Part shown: positions 61,571-64,000 of the stretch, piece by piece
How positions within the stretch are numbered: the stretch's first letter is position 1
How the letters are laid out: every line of letters begins with the position of its first letter
Assembly (NCBI GenBank): GCA_029959195.1
Contig: CP114126.1
Location: forward strand, 1,240,001-1,304,000
Reading direction: 5' to 3'
From: Dictyophora rubrovolvata
Lineage: Eukaryota; Basidiomycota; Agaricomycetes; Phallales; Phallaceae
Length of the DNA stretch: 64,000 nucleotides
Position numbers and translations under genes: made by a program
Notes under the pieces: generated by a model
Told to the model about the DNA's origin: nothing
Databases searched by the model: none
What the model saw: only the letters and a program-made list of their open reading frames with translations

Positions 61571-62963
61571 CTACGAGTGATTTATTATTCTCCATTCCTC
61601 TGATATGATACTCTCTTTGAGCTTGGCTAATTCTTCTTCCGGTTCCTCTTCAACAACAACACCTCCAAAACTAGCTTTTCCACGAGAAATTACGGCGATA
61701 CGAATACTATCCGAGATGTTTTCGATTATTTTTCCAAGATGCAGCAATGATGGTTCTGGTGTTAGTGTTGTAGGATTCAAACCAAACGCCTGGAATATAA
61801 TTATCGTATCTACATGGCCAGAGATTGAAACAACACGTACTCTCCATCCGACAACCATTCCAGCCGACAGGGTGGTCAACGCCGCTATTTTGGTATACGT
61901 ATTCCATTTTTTATCGATTCCATCCCAATCATGAAGATTGTCACTTGGCAGCTCAATGATTGGGGTGTCAGCTTTGCGTAACGAGTAAACCTGGTAGGCA
62001 GGGTCTTCTACATCAACGCTCGTAACAAATATATTCCGGGGAAGGGGAACCCGCCCCGACGGAGGAATAAAATGGGGAGCGTTAGCTTTGTCTGAGATTT
62101 TGGATGCAAATTCATCTTGGTTTCGAGATGTCGGGAATAGTGGTAAATTATCATGGACAATGCCCTCTTTAATGGTCTGACCGGCATGATCCGCTTGTTT
62201 CCAATCATGGTCTTCAGGCAAAGTTTCAGTTTGATTTTTCTGGCGTTGTCGTTTGATTTTTCTCCGTTTATTCCTTGCATGAGTGGATGGTTTACCCAGG
62301 CCAGGTGGCACAGGTTGAAGTGACTGAGCCGGTCTGTTACCAAAATAGCTTGAATCTCAATGTAACAACATGCAAGAAAAACCTTACCGAAACTGTTTGG
62401 TAGTTGCTGGCCCTGTAATATTTTGAATTATCGTGTTGTTTCTCCGAAGTGGATTGATTGAGGAACCGGCAGTCGAGGAGTCTGTGGTCAGCGAAGAGGC
62501 GGAACTACTGTCCGCAGAGGTAGACGAAGTAGCTTCTGAAGAAGCGGAAGTTGACGATGAGCCAGAAGTGGATGTCACGGATAATTTTCTTTTTTTGTGC
62601 TGTGAACTTGAAGGGCCTTGTCGCTCTGCTTTACGTTTTGAAGGAATTGGTGTCGTGCGTCGCTTGATCCTAACAAGTTTTAAACACAAACAAGGAAAAA
62701 GATTTAATCAAAACATACATTAGGACATCGCCATCTTGCAGCAGACTTATTGGACTTGCATCGAGAAGCTCGTAATCTTCAAGCTCAAGCATTAACCACG
62801 AAGACTGTAAGCCCGAACCCTTAAGAAAATAAACATTTTCACAAAGATGATCTTTTAATTTTCCTATTGTTTCAATGCCTAATGGGATAGAAGCCCATAT
62901 TCGGAATTCTGACAAGGGAGCCGCAGACTTGACTCGAATACGAGTCGGGGCCGCATTCGTCAT
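61571..62963 (-). CDS. Coilin-like nuclear protein
   Basis: Probable fungal coilin, scaffold of Cajal-type bodies. Four or five exons. The N-terminal ubiquitin-like fold (residues about 1-85) includes PTRIRVKSAAPLSEFRIWAS and SWLMLELEDYELLDASPIS, ending GDVLMIKRR, the pattern of coilin N-terminal domains. Next comes a basic serine-rich segment (KRKAERQ, SSQHKKRKLS) and RNKRRKIKRQRQK, likely nuclear localisation signals. The C-terminal part (RNIFVTSVDVEDPAYQVYS to GWRAFGLNPTTLTPE) resembles the tudor-like end of coilins after removal of the intron following GWR. Confidence is moderate because similarity is spread over short blocks. It shares a 153-base divergent promoter with a nucleolar protein gene. 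Confidence 0.6.
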
Positions 62964-63116
62964 GAAGATAAAGTGTCACAAAGACATGTCACATTTGAAG
63001 ACAAGTCTTTTACGTAACTTCATCCAAGAAGTTTTTTCTCCCCCCCCCCCACTTTGCTCTGTTGACTTAAGCTTTATTTTCCTTTAATCCCTTCTCTAAT
63101 ATTTTGACACACAAAA
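62964..63116. promoter_or_regulatory. Divergent promoter of coilin-like and nucleolar genes
   Basis: 153 bases lie between the start codons, with a long T/C run (near 63034-63052). Both genes encode nuclear-body proteins, so joint control is plausible. Confidence 0.5.
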
Positions 63117-64000
63117 ATGCCGAAAAGCTCAATTTCTAAACCTTCCAAAAAAGAGGAAAAGAAGCAGGATGTCAAGCCCTCTAAGCAGGTAACTGAGGTG
63201 AAGAAGGATTCAAAAACAAAAACGAAAAAGAAAGGGTCCCCTCCTCCAAAACCTCCCGCTGAAGCTTCAGATGATGAATCTTCTGAAGAATCAGCCAAAC
63301 CCGTTAAAGTAAAAGGAAAGAAGGACAAAAAAAGTAAAGCATCGATTCCTCCCCCTCCCCCACCAAAATCTTCTCATGAGTCTTCTGACGAATCATCTGA
63401 TGTGTCCTCAGAAGATTCCTCTGAAGAATCTTCGGTGGAACTTCCTACCAAGGAGTCGCAATCAAAAAAAGCCAAACCGGCAATAAAAAACCCAAAATCC
63501 TCTTCATCTGACTCGGATTCTGATTCTGACAGTGAGACCGGGGCCCAGGCGAAAAAGGTCGATGCTAAAACAAACGGCGTCTCGGCTAAAAAAAATGAGA
63601 GTTCCAGCGATGATGATTCATCCGAATCAGACGAACCCTCCGAACCTAAAAAGGCCGAAGACGCACCGAATAAAAAGGCTGAATCTAGTTCGTCGGAAGA
63701 GTCGGAAGACTCTAGCGACAGTGAGTCTGAGGAAGAAACAGGAAAAGTCAAACAGATTGCCGTAAAAAAATCACCAACGAAAACGAAGGGAGATGAAGAT
63801 TCTTCTGACTCAAGCTCAGACTCCGATGTCGAGATGAATACAAAACCAACAAAAGCGGCTCCTGCCCCTAAAGGTATAGTAATTCTGTTGTTTTTCGTTG
63901 CTGGTGTAAGTAACGTGCGTCCTTAGGGAAAAGAAAGGCAGAGGACGATGTTGTTGCGCCCGCCAAAAAAACCAAAGTGGATACTCAGGGGGATGCTTCT
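63117..64000 (+). CDS. Acidic serine-rich nucleolar protein (Nopp140/nucleolin-like), 3' truncated by window
   Basis: The first exon from 63117 encodes alternating lysine-rich and acidic serine blocks (SDDESSEES, SSDVSSEDSSEESS, SSSDSDSDSDSET, SSSEESEDSSDSESEEE), typical CK2 substrates of nucleolar proteins. An intron follows (about 63873-63926), then GKRKAEDDVVAPAKKTKVD. Two families fit: Nopp140/Srp40 (snoRNP chaperone) and nucleolin/Gar2/Nsr1, which has RRMs downstream. The GKRKAED... word is reminiscent of basidiomycete nucleolins, but the decisive C-terminus lies outside the window. It runs off the end and is incomplete. Confidence 0.75.

Noticed and set aside
63374-63751. Minus-strand frame opposite the acidic nucleolar protein
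   Set aside because: Ser/Asp/Glu-rich codon repeats stay open on both strands; the plus strand has a normal start, intron and family pattern.

Overview
This window reads as chromosomal DNA from a basidiomycete fungus, most likely an Agaricomycete. Genes are packed on both strands, are cut by many short introns (about 45-70 bases), and encode complete eukaryotic housekeeping proteins. Several families are characteristic of Agaricomycetes: paired microsomal P450s, small secreted beta-rich proteins, an HNH-nuclease relic and a Helitron helicase fragment. I saw no rRNA, tRNA or CRISPR array. Exon boundaries were worked out by hand from reading frame, splice signals and family similarity. Where only the outer span is given, internal exons are less certain.

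Layout. 0-12 kb is the accessory part: two P450 genes in the same orientation (117-2302 and 9958-12116) sharing twelve exons at matching positions. They are separated by about 7.6 kb holding a C2H2-like zinc-finger gene (4936-6591), a decayed Helitron helicase end (about 8305-8772) and otherwise gene-poor DNA. 12.7-20 kb holds a membrane-anchored steryl-ester/acid lipase, fimbrin and a SET/MYND methyltransferase. 20-24 kb contains two small secreted protein genes and SPT4. A decayed piece of SPT4 next to the first secreted gene suggests that a secreted-gene/SPT4 segment was duplicated. 24-29 kb has a secreted GH16 glucanase with a serine-rich repeat linker and a DUF2433-RRM-RGG protein. 29.7-39 kb is the convergent pair MED13 and BUR1/CDK9.

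39.5-41.8 kb is a gene graveyard: an amidohydrolase pseudogene, a GMC-oxidoreductase scrap and an HNH-nuclease relic. After that come an acyl-CoA dehydrogenase, an amidohydrolase, the mitochondrial glycine carrier HEM25, KEOPS subunit CGI121, a membrane-bound PDI-like protein, a long PPR protein, Rab escort protein, CDK1, SEC63, a coilin-like protein and the start of an acidic serine-rich nucleolar protein.

Functional links. SPT4, MED13 and BUR1 all act in RNA polymerase II transcription. SEC63, the PDI-like protein and the Rab escort protein act in secretion. The coilin-like and Nopp140/nucleolin-like genes are divergent over only 153 bases and both point to nuclear bodies. No multi-gene defence or biosynthetic system was found. 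The most interesting signals are lineage-specific gain or loss of introns and GC-AG splice donors between recent paralogs, a segmental duplication that broke an SPT4 copy, and fused gene relics near 40 kb.
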